NCBI GenBank assembly: GCA_037355855.1
Contig: CM074762.1
Coordinates: 4,712,001-4,776,000 of the forward strand
Reading direction: 5' to 3'
DNA: 64,000 bases
From: Pseudo-nitzschia pungens
Lineage: Eukaryota; Bacillariophyta; Bacillariophyceae; Bacillariales; Bacillariaceae
Shown: one piece after another, positions 33,102 to 43,680 of the stretch
Layout of the letters: each line of letters starts with the position of its first letter
How positions within the stretch are numbered: position 1 is the stretch's first letter
Translations under genes and position numbers: made by a program
The notes under the pieces: generated by a model
Databases searched by the model: none
Seen by the model: the letters and a program-made list of their open reading frames with translations, nothing else
What the model was told of the DNA's origin: nothing

Positions 33102-34448
33102 TCAGTCTGTTTTCTTGTTGGCAGCAGGAGCAGAGGCAGCAGCCGTAGCCGAATCCCCAAACCACTGCTCGTATTCCTTGGCCTTCACTTGCTCTTCCGT
33201 CAATTCCCACAGACACTTCCATTGTGCTTCGTCGTTGGAGCAGCTTTCGAATCCCTGTGTTTCTTTCACGTAACAATTGGAGAGGTATTCGCCTCCCTCC
33301 AGATCGTTGTCGAGGCACGCCATCTTGATCACCTGCGCGCCCTTGGTGGGTGTGCGAAGGATAAACCACGCCAGGGGATACAACAGCAGCGGTGCCCGGA
33401 ACATATTCGTCATAACGGCCCCCGGCGTCACGGCAAAACACTTGACGTCGGCGCCTCCGCTTTCGCCAGCGCTTTCGCCTTCTCGACGGAGGCGATCCCG
33501 AACGCGTCTTTGGTATTCCCGGGCGTGCAGAATGTTGGCGAGTTTCGACTGCGCGTACACCGAGTACTGTTGGGTCTCCCAGCTGCGGGGATGGAAGGGA
33601 TCGTCCCAATCGATGGCGCCCCTCTTGTGCGCACCCGAGGACACCCACACGACCCGGGGGCAGCATTCGGACGATGGTTCCAGAGTTTTGTTCTTTTGTC
33701 TCGCCTTTTGTATCAACAATGGCATGAGCTCGTTGGCAAAGACGAATGGACCGACGTGGTTGGTCATCCAAACGCTCGCCGCACCAATCTTTGCCATGTC
33801 CTCGTCGCTCGACGATTCGGTGTCCGGCATCGCATTCGAATTCGAATTCGAATTCGAATTCGACTTCGGAACCGAACCCGAAGAGATCCCGGCATTGAGC
33901 ACCAAAAAATCGATTCCGTCTTCACCGAATCGAGAACGGAGTTCGCTCGCGCAATTCCTCACGGAGGCCTCCGACAAAAAGTCGCACAGCACGTACGATG
34001 CCCGATGATCGATGTCGTCCTCCGCCTCCGCCTCGGCCTCGGCCGATTTCGATTTCAAATTGGACTTCAGTTTGGAGACGGCGGCTTGGCCCTTTTCCCG
34101 GGTCCGGACGGTAACAACGACGGTGGCGCCCTGGCAGTAGAGCAATTCCGCCGCGGCGAATCCCAAACCTCCTACCGTGCCGCCGGTCACGACAGCAGTG
34201 CGACCGTTCAGATCTATGCTGCTGCTCCCATCGCCGCTGCAGTAGTTCCAATCGAAGAAATAATCCTGGATCCATACCTTCAAATAATAGGCCAGTCCCA
34301 GATAGGAGGCGAAACCAGTGAGTCCAACGTGAACGGAACGAGGCAACGACGATTGTGAGGACATGGATGACAGCAATCGATGTGCTGTGTATCCGGAAAT
34401 CGCGGAGCAGCCGAGGCTCTTCGCCAGCAAAGAAAACATCGTTCCCAT
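33102..34448 (-). CDS. Short-chain dehydrogenase/reductase, membrane-anchored
   Basis: 448 residues, ATG at 34448, no intron. Residues 43-60 are hydrophobic and probably anchor or dock it to a membrane. The Rossmann fold starts TAVVTGGTVGGLG (about 84-96, the T-G-x3-G-x-G type). LVLNAGIS at about 182-189 is the NAG motif, VVWVSSGAH gives Ser270, and YAQSK gives Tyr298 and Lys302. This is the complete classical catalytic set of NAD(P)H-dependent SDRs, closest in layout to retinol/protochlorophyllide-type reductases. Between strands lie low-complexity inserts, SNSNSNSNSN from GAATTC repeats at 33835-33862 and an Ala-Glu repeat, typical of this genome. The C-terminus is Ala-rich. The substrate is unknown. 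Confidence 0.88.
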   Translation of the reverse strand: MGTMFSLLAKSLGCSAISGYTAHRLLSSMSSQSSLPRSVHVGLTGFASYLGLAYYLKVWIQDYFFDWNYCSGDGSSSIDLNGRTAVVTGGTVGGLGFAAAELLYCQGATVVVTVRTREKGQAAVSKLKSNLKSKSAEAEAEAEDDIDHRASYVLCDFLSEASVRNCASELRSRFGEDGIDFLVLNAGISSGSVPKSNSNSNSNSNAMPDTESSSDEDMAKIGAASVWMTNHVGPFVFANELMPLLIQKARQKNKTLEPSSECCPRVVWVSSGAHKRGAIDWDDPFHPRSWETQQYSVYAQSKLANILHAREYQRRVRDRLRREGESAGESGGADVKCFAVTPGAVMTNMFRAPLLLYPLAWFILRTPTKGAQVIKMACLDNDLEGGEYLSNCYVKETQGFESCSNDEAQWKCLWELTEEQVKAKEYEQWFGDSATAAASAPAANKKTD

Positions 34449-34759
34449 CTCGGAATTGTGTGTTCTTCAGACTGTTGCGGTAACAAGTAAGGACGGTACC
34501 AGAATTGGGACGCCTGTCGGAAAGAATTGAAATAATATTTTAAGGCTTACTTTGAGAGAGATAGAAAATAATAGAAAAACGGAGCAAGTGTTTCGATTGC
34601 TTTTTAAAACGAGAAGGATCTTTCTACGAAGATTTTTTTGTAAAGAAGAAGAAAAAGAACAACCCTCGACTTCGCCTGTCATCCGGGGAGCCGGAAATTG
34701 AGTAAGGTTACAGTAAGATTTTAACCTTACCGGTAAACCTTACCCGTGAAAAACTAAAA
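34449..34759. other. Promoter-side spacer
   Basis: AT-rich. At 34702-34744 a cluster of GTAAGGTTACAG, TTAACCTTACCGG and TAAACCTTACC words directly precedes the retrotransposon nest. No ORF. Confidence 0.5.
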
Positions 34760-34948
34760 TGCCGTGCACCAAAATACAGTCACGAGTCCACTCGGGACTG
34801 GAATGAAAATAAGATTGGAATCAGCGAGTCTCCGTATCGCCAACAAGGGGATAGCTTCTGGATCCGATAGCAATAGACTGATTGATAGAGCTCACAATTT
34901 GCATATCACTACTATCGTAAACACTACTAGTAGACCCAGGGTATGGCA
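34760..34948 (+). repeat. Gypsy LTR, third copy (189 bp) with leader fragment to ~34990
   Basis: Starts TGCCGTGCACC and ends GGGTATGGCA, the same length as the LTRs of the young element but with many substitutions. It is followed by the same leader start (TGATTTTAAAATCAAGC...ATGAGCAGAAA) for about 43 bp, then broken at the inverted LTR that begins at 35001. Confidence 0.9.
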
Positions 34949-35000
34949 TGATTTTAAAATCAAGCTCAGCGCTGATGACCATGAGCAGAAACGACACTCG

Positions 35001-35181
35001 TGCCATACCCCGGGTTTACTAGTGATTAGAATAGTAGTGATATGCAAATTGTGAGCTCTATTGGTTAGTCTATCTGCTGCAATTCTAAGAGCTCTCTGGA
35101 TTGGCGATTCTATCAACTCGCTGATTGTTTTTACCCTTATCCTTAATCCAGTCCCGGGTAGACTCGTGACTGTATTCTGGT
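35001..35181 (-). repeat. Inverted gypsy LTR, split by the young element
   Basis: Reads as the reverse complement of the 189-bp LTR from its terminal TGCCATACCCC. It stops at CTGGT (35177-35181); the missing 8 bp (GCACGGCA) are found at 41024-41031 on the other side of the young element. 181 + 8 = 189 bp exactly. It is the 3' LTR of the broken minus-strand copy at 41032-42372. Confidence 0.95.
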
Positions 35182-35370
35182 TGCCGTGCACCAGAATACA
35201 GTCACGAGTACGCGCGGGACTGGATTAAGGATAAGGATAAAAACAATCGGCGAGTCGACAGAATCGCTGATTCGGAGAGCTCTTAGAACTGTAGCAAATA
35301 GACTAATCAGTAGAGCTCACAATTTGCATATCACTACTATTCTAATCACTAGTAGACCCGGGGTATGGCA
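35182..35370 (+). repeat. 5' LTR of the young gypsy element
   Basis: 189 bp, TGCC...GGCA terminal inverted repeat, identical to the 3' LTR. It would drive transcription of the element. Confidence 0.95.
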
Positions 35371-36115
35371 TGATTTTAAAATCAAGCTGAGCGCTGATGA
35401 CCATGAGCAGAAAGAAATCGATCAACCGAAAAGAGTTGACGGACTCGAAAGACTGCCAAAAATGGAGGCGCAGAGAAGCAAAACAGGGAGAAGGATATCC
35501 AGTGTCTGCAGCACAAGGAAGACCGACCCCAGCAACTGTTGGCGCCCAAAGAAGGGAGCAACAGCAGCAACAGAGACACCTAAGTACCTAAACAGGACCA
35601 TGGTCGACAACAGAAATAATCGAAAAACACGAAAACATGTGCCGAAAAAGTGACACATAAATCAGTGAGTGGACTAATTGGACCAACGCTGAGTGGAGGG
35701 ACAGACCGTAAGTGGATGCCAACCAAAACCGAAACATACGAATATCCGGAAAGGTATATAGCCAAATACTCAAACACCACTAATCCCACGGGATACGGGA
35801 AGTGGGACCGGCCCGGTGACAGCTTAAGAAAGAAGCAACGCCGGAGAACCACGGGAAGCGACTCCCACGAAATAAAAACAGAAACAACTCCGGGGAACCA
35901 CAGGATTCCCGTGAGCTAAAGAGAGAAACAACTCCCACCACTGAACAGACCAGGGGGAAAGATCAGCCACAACACGAGTTATCACGAGAAACAGCAAAAA
36001 TCCAGCAAAAGGACTGGAAGAGCTGAGCAATCATTCTTGCTCAGTTCAGCGCAAAACAACGAGGTAACGAGTAGTGTAACTAAATTAAACCTAATAGAAA
36101 ACTGATTAACCCACC

Positions 36116-37547
36116 ATGGCAACCAAAGGAACCAAACTGAAGCCCTTTAACATCGTTCGGGAGGACTGGCCGGAGGACGCCAACGCCGTAAAGATGAATG
36201 TCGACAGTGAACAAGGTGGAATCGCATTCAGTGACTACCTGAAAGTTCTCAATGGTACTGAAAGACCAGAACTCTTCCTCATCTGGAAGAGAGACTTTGA
36301 CCAGAAAATTGCTGGCAATGACAAACTCCACGGAGACCAGAAACTGGATGTTCTACAGAGAATCCTCTCTAACGAGGCACTCGGACTTGTCCAGCGAACG
36401 CTCGCTCGGACCTACTTGGCCGAACCAACCCACAAGGTCCATCACACCAGACGCGTGCAGAAAGATCCAGGAGATCGAACAAAGGGACCAAGCAAACATA
36501 CTACTATCAATGGGGCACGACGCCACCGAAACTCCCACGGGAGCCTCCAAGGAGACGGCAAAGGAGAAATCTCCAAACGCCGACAAAACCGACACCGCCA
36601 CGGCGAGCTCGGACAACGAATCGGAGACCGACAACATCGAGTCGCCAATCCCAAAGAAAAAGGTCGCAAGCGCCCTCACCCAGTACTAACAATCCCAGGA
36701 GTACCGGAAGGATGTCTTGGAGGAATGCATGCATGCCCTCAAACTCAAAATCTTTGGCAATGACCAAAACGGCAGACGCTCGTACATCGTCCTTCGACGA
36801 TTCATGCGAGGCATGCGCGTCGACCTCAAACATGGCATCAGAGCCTGGGCCAACCGCATGGCAGAACTCCAAAGCTATCTCCCAGAATGCCTCTGGGAAT
36901 GTGGAAGTGACCAAATGGAAACGCCACGAAGTTTCACCCAAGGAGAACTGAAGGAAATATTAGATTCCAATATGACCCACTCCCAACGCGAGAAGCTGGA
37001 ACACATTAGTTGGGACCTCTACACCCACTCCTTTAACACCACTATCGACAAGCTCGAAAATCTGGAAATCACCATCCGAAAGGAAGCACTAATGCACCAA
37101 CGCCTCACCGATCTCGAAAAGCAGACCGGCGTCGCCAAGAAAACTCCCAAGGCCACTTCTGGGGGAGGACACGCCAAGTCCCCTGGCAAAAAGAAGCAAC
37201 CTGCGGACAACAGCAACAAACAGCTATGCAAGACCTGTGGCAAGGTCCATGCCGGCAAATGCTGGAAACTAACCGGTGGTCCCCACAAGAAGGGGAAGTT
37301 CGACCGGGAGACCATCAACCTGCTCAAGGAGCACTTTGTGGCAAAAGAACAAGACTCAGACACTGAGCAACACTCCAAACCCCACTGGGGAAGGAACCTA
37401 TCGAACCACGAGTACTCCTACGTACTGGCCACGGCCCAAGCTGACCACGAAGTCTCCGATGACGAGATCGATATCTCTGAACGAGAACTCAAAGAGTACA
37501 GAAGAAAGTACAGAAAGACCTTCAAAAAGAAAGGATCCCACAACTGA
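36116..37547 (+). pseudogene. gag of the young gypsy element, frameshift plus internal stop
   Basis: ATG at 36116 in ACCATGG context begins MATKGTKLKPFNIVRE. The frame with Gag-like sequence shifts by one between about 36390 and 36440 (from YLAEPTHK to a frame reading TPDACRKIQEIEQRD). A TAA at 36687-36689 then interrupts it before QSQEYRKDVLEEC. The rest continues to TGA 37545-37547. A zinc knuckle CKTCGKVHAGKC is present near 37230, followed by a basic region and an acidic tail ending in Lys-rich residues. The frame resumes in pol directly after the TGA. Since the LTRs are identical, these defects were either inherited from a helper-dependent source, arose just now, or are assembly errors. 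Confidence 0.8.
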
Positions 37548-40500
37548 ATGGCGGATACCATCCACACCGGACCCCGGATCATCAACAGATTTGCGGACAT
37601 CTGTGTGGAGGTATTGGACCACAAGGGAAGGGGAAGGATGCTCCGGGGCCTATTAGACTCTGGGTGCTCCAAATCCATCATACTAAGGCACTTTGTCGAC
37701 CGAAGTCAACTAACGAACCGAGACCAAAGATCTGTCACCTACAATACCTATGGGGGCAAGTTCAGAACCAGGTCTGCGGCTTCAGTGGGACTAAGGTTGA
37801 TAGAATTTTCAAACTCCAAGACCATTAAATGGACCTTCCAAGTGGATGAATATCATCACCACGAGGAAGTACCCTATGACATGATCATAGGATCCGACCT
37901 AATGGCACAACTGGGACTGGATATAAAATACAGCTCCCGAACAATCGAATGGCAGGGCGACTCCATCCCCATGAAGGGAATGGGGGAGCTTACTGACCCG
38001 GACAAATGTGAGGCTGTATTCTTTGCCAACACACAAAGTCCAATCCTCCAACACGAGGAAGAAAGGCAAGCAAAGATCCTGGACGCCGACTACTCCAAAG
38101 TAGATATAGACTCCATGGTCAACGAACTGGAGATCACAGACGCGTCTAAGGAGGCCCTGAAGAAAACATTGAAGAAGTTCCCCACACTCTTTGGCGGAGG
38201 TCTGGGACTGCTCAAGAATATTGAACCGGTATCTATTGAACTCCAACCAGGGGTTAAACCGGTCAGGCAGAGGTACTATTCAGTACCCCATGCCTTTGAA
38301 CAAGCACTCCGGAAGGAAATCAACAGGCTCTGTGACATTGGAGTCCTGGAGAAACTCCCCCATGATGATGACTCACCATGGGCATCCCCGACGTTCTGTC
38401 AACCAAAGAAGACAGGGGACATTCGCGTCCTAACTGACTTTCGGAAGATGAACGCAGCCATCCAACGAAAACCGTTCCCACTACCACGAATAGGGGAAAC
38501 AATCCAGAGACTACAAAAGTTCAAATCAGCTACGGCGCTGGACTTGTCCCAAGGATACTATACCATCCCCATTTGCAAGGAGAGCCAAAAGATTTGCTCT
38601 ACCATTTTACCATGGGGAAAGTATGCCTACAAGAGACTGGCAATGGGAATCGCATGCGCACCGGATATCTTCCAATCCGTCATGATGAACCTACTCGGTG
38701 ATCTGGACTATGTCCTGGTCTATATTGATGATATTCTCATCATCCAGCGAGAAGGGGAATCCGAACAGGATCACCTCAACAAAATCGATACAGTCCTTCA
38801 AAGACTGGATGACGCCGGCTTTCGAGCCAACCTCCGAAAATCCTTTTTCATGCAAAAAGAAGTGGAATATCTGGGATTTCTGTTAACAACAGAAGGCATT
38901 CAGCCCCAGCCAAAGAAACTGGAGGCGATGAAGCGACTAGAAGCCCCCAAGAACACCAAGCAACTCAAGATGTTTCTTGGAATGGTAAATTTCTACCGGG
39001 ACATGTGGAAGCGCCGCTCCCACATCCTAGCCCCTCTGAACAAACTAGCAGGGAAAAAGGGCAAAATGAACTGGTACTGGGGTCCAGCAGAGCAGAAAGC
39101 TTTCATGGAGGCGAAAAGGATGCTCGCAGAGGAAGCGAAGCTCACATTCCCAGACTTTACGAAACCATTTCATCTCTACTCAGACGCCAGCGACAGGCAA
39201 CTGGGAGCAACTGTATGCCAAGATGGCAAGCCCCTTGGTTTCTACACCCGGAAACTGAACTCAGCGCAGCTCAACTACACTGTCGGAGAAAAAGAACTCC
39301 TGGGCATAGTGGAAGGGCTCAAGGCGTTTGAAGGAATCCTACGAGGACAAGACGTGATTATCCACACGGATCACCTCAACCTACTGTACCAGCAGATGCC
39401 CACCCAGCGGATGGTACGGTGGAGACTCCTTATGGAGGAGTTCCACCCGGTAGTCAAACATGTTGCTGGCAAAGACAATGACGCAGCAGACGCGCTGTCT
39501 CGCCTGGACATTACGGATGATCCGGCAGATACAGTGGAATGGCTACCACCAAATAAGCCCCTCACCTACGCGGATGAGGAAGAGCACCTCCGGCAACTAC
39601 TATTCCCACTTGGAGAAGCGCCGGAAGAATTCCAGGGCAATAGTGCATTCCCACTTGCCCCGGACATGATTCAGTTCTACCAACAAAAGGACACGGGAAT
39701 CATGAGTGCGCTGGAAAAAGACAATCGGCTGACCACCAAAATGGTGGAAGGTTACAGTCTAATCCACAAGGAAGGGAAGATTCTCGTCCCGAACAAACTC
39801 AAAGACAGAGTCATGGAATGGTACCACAGCATGCTGGTCCATCCCGGCGAGAAGAGAATGGAACAGAGCATACGCTCCGTGTTCACCTGGAGAGGCCTGA
39901 GGAAGGACGTCCAGGACCTATGTAAACACTGTCACACGTGCCAGATGTTCAAAAAGAGTGGCCGGAAGAAGTATGGACTACTACCGGAAAAAGCAGCTGA
40001 GGTTACCAAATGGCAGAGAGTCAACGTGGACCTCTGGGGACCTGCAACTGTCCACAATAAAAATGGTAAAGACTACCACATCCATGTCCTCACCATGGTG
40101 GACCCAGTGACCGGATGGTTTGAACTGGCTCACCTGAAGGACTCCCCAAATGCAGCAGAAACTCAACGTTTGCTAGACAGTACATGGCTGGCAAGGTATC
40201 CGCGCCCAAAGGAAATTGGCTTTGATGGCGGGAGCGAGTTTAAAGCAGAGTTCCAGGAGCTCTGCGACAACATGGGGATGAAAAGAAAGCCCAGTGGTGC
40301 CTGGAACCCCCAATCCAATGCTGTATTGGAGAGGATCCACCAGGTACTGAAGGACTGCCTACTATCCTTTAACTTGGAACAAAGAGACCTCCACGAGAAG
40401 GACCCTTTCGAGGAGTTCACCACCAAGGCAGCATATGCTATCAGAAGCGCCATCCACACCACCCTGGGATATTCCCCAGCGCAATTGGTGTTTGGAAGGG

Positions 40501-40811
40501 ACATGTTCATGCCTGTAAATTTCCCAGTGGACTGGGAAGCAATCCAAGCAAGGAAACAGAAGAGTATCCACAAGAGCAATATTAGGGAGAATCAGAAGAG
40601 GATTCCCCATGTCTATAAGGAAGGAGACTATGTCACCCTGGAAAGGAAGGGCATTATTCCGAAACTATCCTTCCCACGACAAGGACCTTACAAGGTGCTC
40701 AAGGCCCATGACAATGGAACTGTAACTATTGAAACTGCTCCCTTTGTAACCGACCGGGTTAATATCAGGAGAGTCCATCCCTATTATTGCAGGGATCCTA
40801 TTAAATCGTAA
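37548..40811 (+). CDS. Ty3/gypsy Pol polyprotein (protease, RT, RNase H, integrase)
   Basis: 1087 codons, intact. The aspartic protease motif LLDSGCS lies near residue 36. RT has KMNAAIQRKPFPLPR, ALDLSQGYYTIP and the catalytic LVYIDDIL near 391. RNase H has LYSDASDRQLGAT and IIHTDHLNLL. The integrase has an HHCC zinc finger (HSMLVHPGEKRM ... CKHCHTC, about 760-800), then DLWG, FDGGSEF and NPQSNAVLERIH as the D,D-35-E core. A GPYKVL (GPY/F-type) module follows near the end. The first codon ATG follows the gag TGA without a gap and in the same frame, so expression would need readthrough or re-initiation. No chromodomain is evident. Confidence 0.95.
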   Translation: MADTIHTGPRIINRFADICVEVLDHKGRGRMLRGLLDSGCSKSIILRHFVDRSQLTNRDQRSVTYNTYGGKFRTRSAASVGLRLIEFSNSKTIKWTFQVDEYHHHEEVPYDMIIGSDLMAQLGLDIKYSSRTIEWQGDSIPMKGMGELTDPDKCEAVFFANTQSPILQHEEERQAKILDADYSKVDIDSMVNELEITDASKEALKKTLKKFPTLFGGGLGLLKNIEPVSIELQPGVKPVRQRYYSVPHAFEQALRKEINRLCDIGVLEKLPHDDDSPWASPTFCQPKKTGDIRVLTDFRKMNAAIQRKPFPLPRIGETIQRLQKFKSATALDLSQGYYTIPICKESQKICSTILPWGKYAYKRLAMGIACAPDIFQSVMMNLLGDLDYVLVYIDDILIIQREGESEQDHLNKIDTVLQRLDDAGFRANLRKSFFMQKEVEYLGFLLTTEGIQPQPKKLEAMKRLEAPKNTKQLKMFLGMVNFYRDMWKRRSHILAPLNKLAGKKGKMNWYWGPAEQKAFMEAKRMLAEEAKLTFPDFTKPFHLYSDASDRQLGATVCQDGKPLGFYTRKLNSAQLNYTVGEKELLGIVEGLKAFEGILRGQDVIIHTDHLNLLYQQMPTQRMVRWRLLMEEFHPVVKHVAGKDNDAADALSRLDITDDPADTVEWLPPNKPLTYADEEEHLRQLLFPLGEAPEEFQGNSAFPLAPDMIQFYQQKDTGIMSALEKDNRLTTKMVEGYSLIHKEGKILVPNKLKDRVMEWYHSMLVHPGEKRMEQSIRSVFTWRGLRKDVQDLCKHCHTCQMFKKSGRKKYGLLPEKAAEVTKWQRVNVDLWGPATVHNKNGKDYHIHVLTMVDPVTGWFELAHLKDSPNAAETQRLLDSTWLARYPRPKEIGFDGGSEFKAEFQELCDNMGMKRKPSGAWNPQSNAVLERIHQVLKDCLLSFNLEQRDLHEKDPFEEFTTKAAYAIRSAIHTTLGYSPAQLVFGRDMFMPVNFPVDWEAIQARKQKSIHKSNIRENQKRIPHVYKEGDYVTLERKGIIPKLSFPRQGPYKVLKAHDNGTVTIETAPFVTDRVNIRRVHPYYCRDPIKS

Positions 40812-40829
40812 CAGTACCATGGAGGAGTA

Positions 40830-41018
40830 TGCCGTGCACCAGAATACAGTCACGAGTACGCGCGGGACTGGATTAAGGATAAGGATAAAAACAATCGGCG
40901 AGTCGACAGAATCGCTGATTCGGAGAGCTCTTAGAACTGTAGCAAATAGACTAATCAGTAGAGCTCACAATTTGCATATCACTACTATTCTAATCACTAG
41001 TAGACCCGGGGTATGGCA
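40830..41018 (+). repeat. 3' LTR of the young gypsy element
   Basis: 189 bp, identical to 35182-35370, followed by the target duplication CTGGT and then the last 8 bp of the disrupted inverted LTR. Confidence 0.95.
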
Positions 41019-41031
41019 CTGGTGCACGGCA

Positions 41032-42372
41032 TGTTCCTCCATGGGACTGTTACGGTTCAATGGCATCCCTGCAATAATAGGGATGGACTCTCCTGATATT
41101 AACCCGGTCAGTTACAAAGGGAGCAGTTTCTATAGTTACAGTTCCATTGTCATGGGCCTTGAGCACCTTGTAAGGTCCTTGCCGGGGGAAGGATAGTTTT
41201 GGAATAATGCCCTTCCTTTCCAGGGTGACATAGTCTCCTTCCTTATAGACATGGGGAATCCTCTTCTGATTCTCCCGGATATTACTCTTGTGGATACTCT
41301 TTTGTTTTCTTGCTTGGATTGCTTCCCAGTCCACTGGGAAATTCACAGGCATGAACATGTCCCTTCCGAACACCAATTGCGCTGGGGAGTACCCCAGGGT
41401 GGTATGGATGGCGCTTCTGATAGCATATGCCGCCTTGGTGGTGAACTCCTCAAAGGGGTCCTTCTCATGGAGGTCTCTTTGTTCCAAGTTAAAGGATAGT
41501 AGGCAATCCTTCAGCACCTGGTGGATCCTCTCCAATACAGCATTGGATTGGGGGTTCCAGGCACCACTGGGCTTCCTTTTCATTCCCATGTTCTCGCAGA
41601 GCTCCTGGAACTCTGCTTTGAACTCACTTCCACCATCGAATCCAATTTCTTTTGGCCGAGGATGTCTTGCTAGCCAAGTACTATCGAACAATCGTTGGGT
41701 TTCTGCTGCGTTTGGTGAGTCCTTCAGGTGAGCCAGTTCAAACCATCCGGTCACTGGGTCCACCATGGTGAGAACATGGATGTGGTAGTCTTTACCATTT
41801 TTGTTGTGGACAGTTGCAGGTCCCCAGAGGTCCACATTGACCCTCTGCCATTTGGTAACCTCAACAGCTTTCTCCGGTAGTAGTCCATACTTTTTCCGGC
41901 CACTCTTTTTGAACATCTGGCACGTGTGGCAGTCTTTGCAGAGGTCCTGGACATCCTTTCAGAGGCCCTTCCAGGTGAACACTGAGCGGATGCTCTGTTC
42001 CATTCTCTTTTCTCCGGGATGGACCAGCATGGTGTGGTACCATTCCATAACTCTTTCCTTGAGTTTGTCGGGAATCAGAATCTTCCCTTCTTTGTGGATG
42101 AGACTGTAACCTTCCACATTTTTGGTGGTTAGTCATGTGTCTTTTTCCAGAGCACTCGTGATTTCTGTGTCCTTCTGTTGGTAGAACTGAATCATGTCCG
42201 GGGCAAGTGGGAATGCACTATTGCCCTGGAATTCTTCGGGCACTTCTCCAAGTGGGAATAGGAGTTGCCGGAGGTGCTCTTCCTCATCCGCGTAGGTGAG
42301 GGGCTTATTTGGTGGTAGCCATTCCACTGTATCTGCTGGATCATCCGTAATGTCCAGACGAGACAGCGCGTC
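41032..42372 (-). pseudogene. Broken, inverted copy of the same gypsy pol (RNase H tail to integrase)
   Basis: On the minus strand it covers DALSRLDITDD to the end of Pol (RRVHPYYC), about 90% or more like the young copy. It carries a TGA in place of an Arg codon in the integrase zinc finger near 41957, a stop near 42130 and a frame disturbance at about 42120. The similarity ends sharply at 42372, where unrelated sequence begins, so its 5' part is gone. Its 3' LTR is the split LTR 35001-35181 plus 41024-41031. Confidence 0.92.
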
Positions 42373-43139
42373 TCTTGTATATGTGGGTAAGCCAGGTAGT
42401 TCCAGGACTGCAACACACCCTATTTCCCTTTCAAATCGAATACGAATCAAACAACAGTGCAGAAAGCAAGAGTGGCCAACCTCAAGTTCCCCTCAGCATG
42501 ATTGTCTTCTTCAAAAAAGATGGTCGCGGTGCCTGATGCCTACGTTACACTGGACCGGCCAGAAAATTCCGATGCATGAAATGAAATGAAAATTATGAAA
42601 ATTATGACACATCCTGTACCAGTAGGAGCAGGGAGATGTGGGGCGGAAAATTGATATCACGGCCATCATGATGTACTTTACAGTACTTTACAGTACCGGG
42701 TGTACAGGCTTCATGGAAAAAATGACAGCAATGTACGTAGATTACAGTACTAAGTCTACAGGCTGAGTAAAAGAAAAAATGACATGTCTGCATACCAGTA
42801 CATACCTAGTAGTACGTATGTGTGTATAGGCAGGGGATGTGTAGGTTCCCAGTACTGTATATACTGTACGTACGGTACTGGTACAAATCTTTTGGCCTGA
42901 AATGGTGGAGGTATGGTAACTTACTGCTGGTACGTCTTATACAGGATGAGCCTTCCCCGAGATGGTAGTAGCATTATGAGATAGAGAAAACACCTTGTTC
43001 AGCAGTAGTTGACAGTAATACTGGCACCATTCAATGCAAGTAATGTGGTGTTGTTGATTCGAGTCCCACCATGAGAATGCCTTTTGCTACATCACGATTG
43101 CAGTAGCAATATTTTTGTTGCGAAGTACATGTCACCAGG

Positions 43140-43680
43140 TGATCTATTCAGTTATTCAATGGTGACATCCATACCATTGGTGATTTTTGAATACTTCTTT
43201 TTGAATACTCTTGCCAATGCATAGGATGAGGAATATTCACACTGGAATCACACAAAGATTGGCCAGATTCATTCAGATATGTGATTTGGTACTTTTCCTT
43301 GTAAATTCTGCAGTAGTGGACCAAATATCAATTATTCAGTGGTGACACCCAAATTATAGGTGATTTTTGAATACTTCTTTTTGAACACTCTTACCCATGC
43401 ATAGGATGAGGAATATTCACACTGAAATCACACAAATATTGGCCAGATTCATTCCGATATATGATTTGGTACTTTTTTCTAGTAAATTTTCCAGTAGTTA
43501 ACCAAATACTAATTATTCAGTGGTGACACCCAAATTATTGGTGATTTTTGAATACTTCTTTTTGAACACTCTTGACCATGCATAGGATGAGGAATATCCA
43601 CACTGGAATCACACAAGTATTGGCCAGATTTGTTTGGATATGTGATTTGATGGTATATTCTTGCTGCTTTTAGTAGTAGT
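43140..43680 (+). repeat. Three tandem copies of a ~180-bp unit
   Basis: Units start at about 43151, 43331 and 43512 with TTATTCARTGGTGACA. Each contains GATTTTTGAATACTTCTTTT, CATGCATAGGATGAGGAAT and ACACAAATATTGGCCAGATT. Copies differ at a few percent of positions. It is satellite- or subrepeat-like. Confidence 0.9.

Larger units (their letters stand above)
35182..41018 (+). mobile_element. Young Ty3/gypsy LTR retrotransposon (5837 bp)
   Basis: The 189-bp LTRs at 35182-35370 and 40830-41018 are identical base for base by eye. Target duplication is CTGGT at 35177-35181 and 41019-41023. Domain order in pol (PR-RT-RNaseH-IN) makes it Ty3/gypsy. The leader (35371-36115) begins with the perfect palindrome TGATTTTAAAATCA instead of a TGG primer-binding site. 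GGAGGAGTA just before 40830 is a weak polypurine tract. Identical LTRs mean recent insertion. Confidence 0.95.

Noticed and set aside
33835..33862. GAATTC tandem run as a possible cloning artefact
   Set aside because: It stays in frame within the dehydrogenase as a Ser-Asn repeat and fits the low-complexity habit of neighbouring genes.
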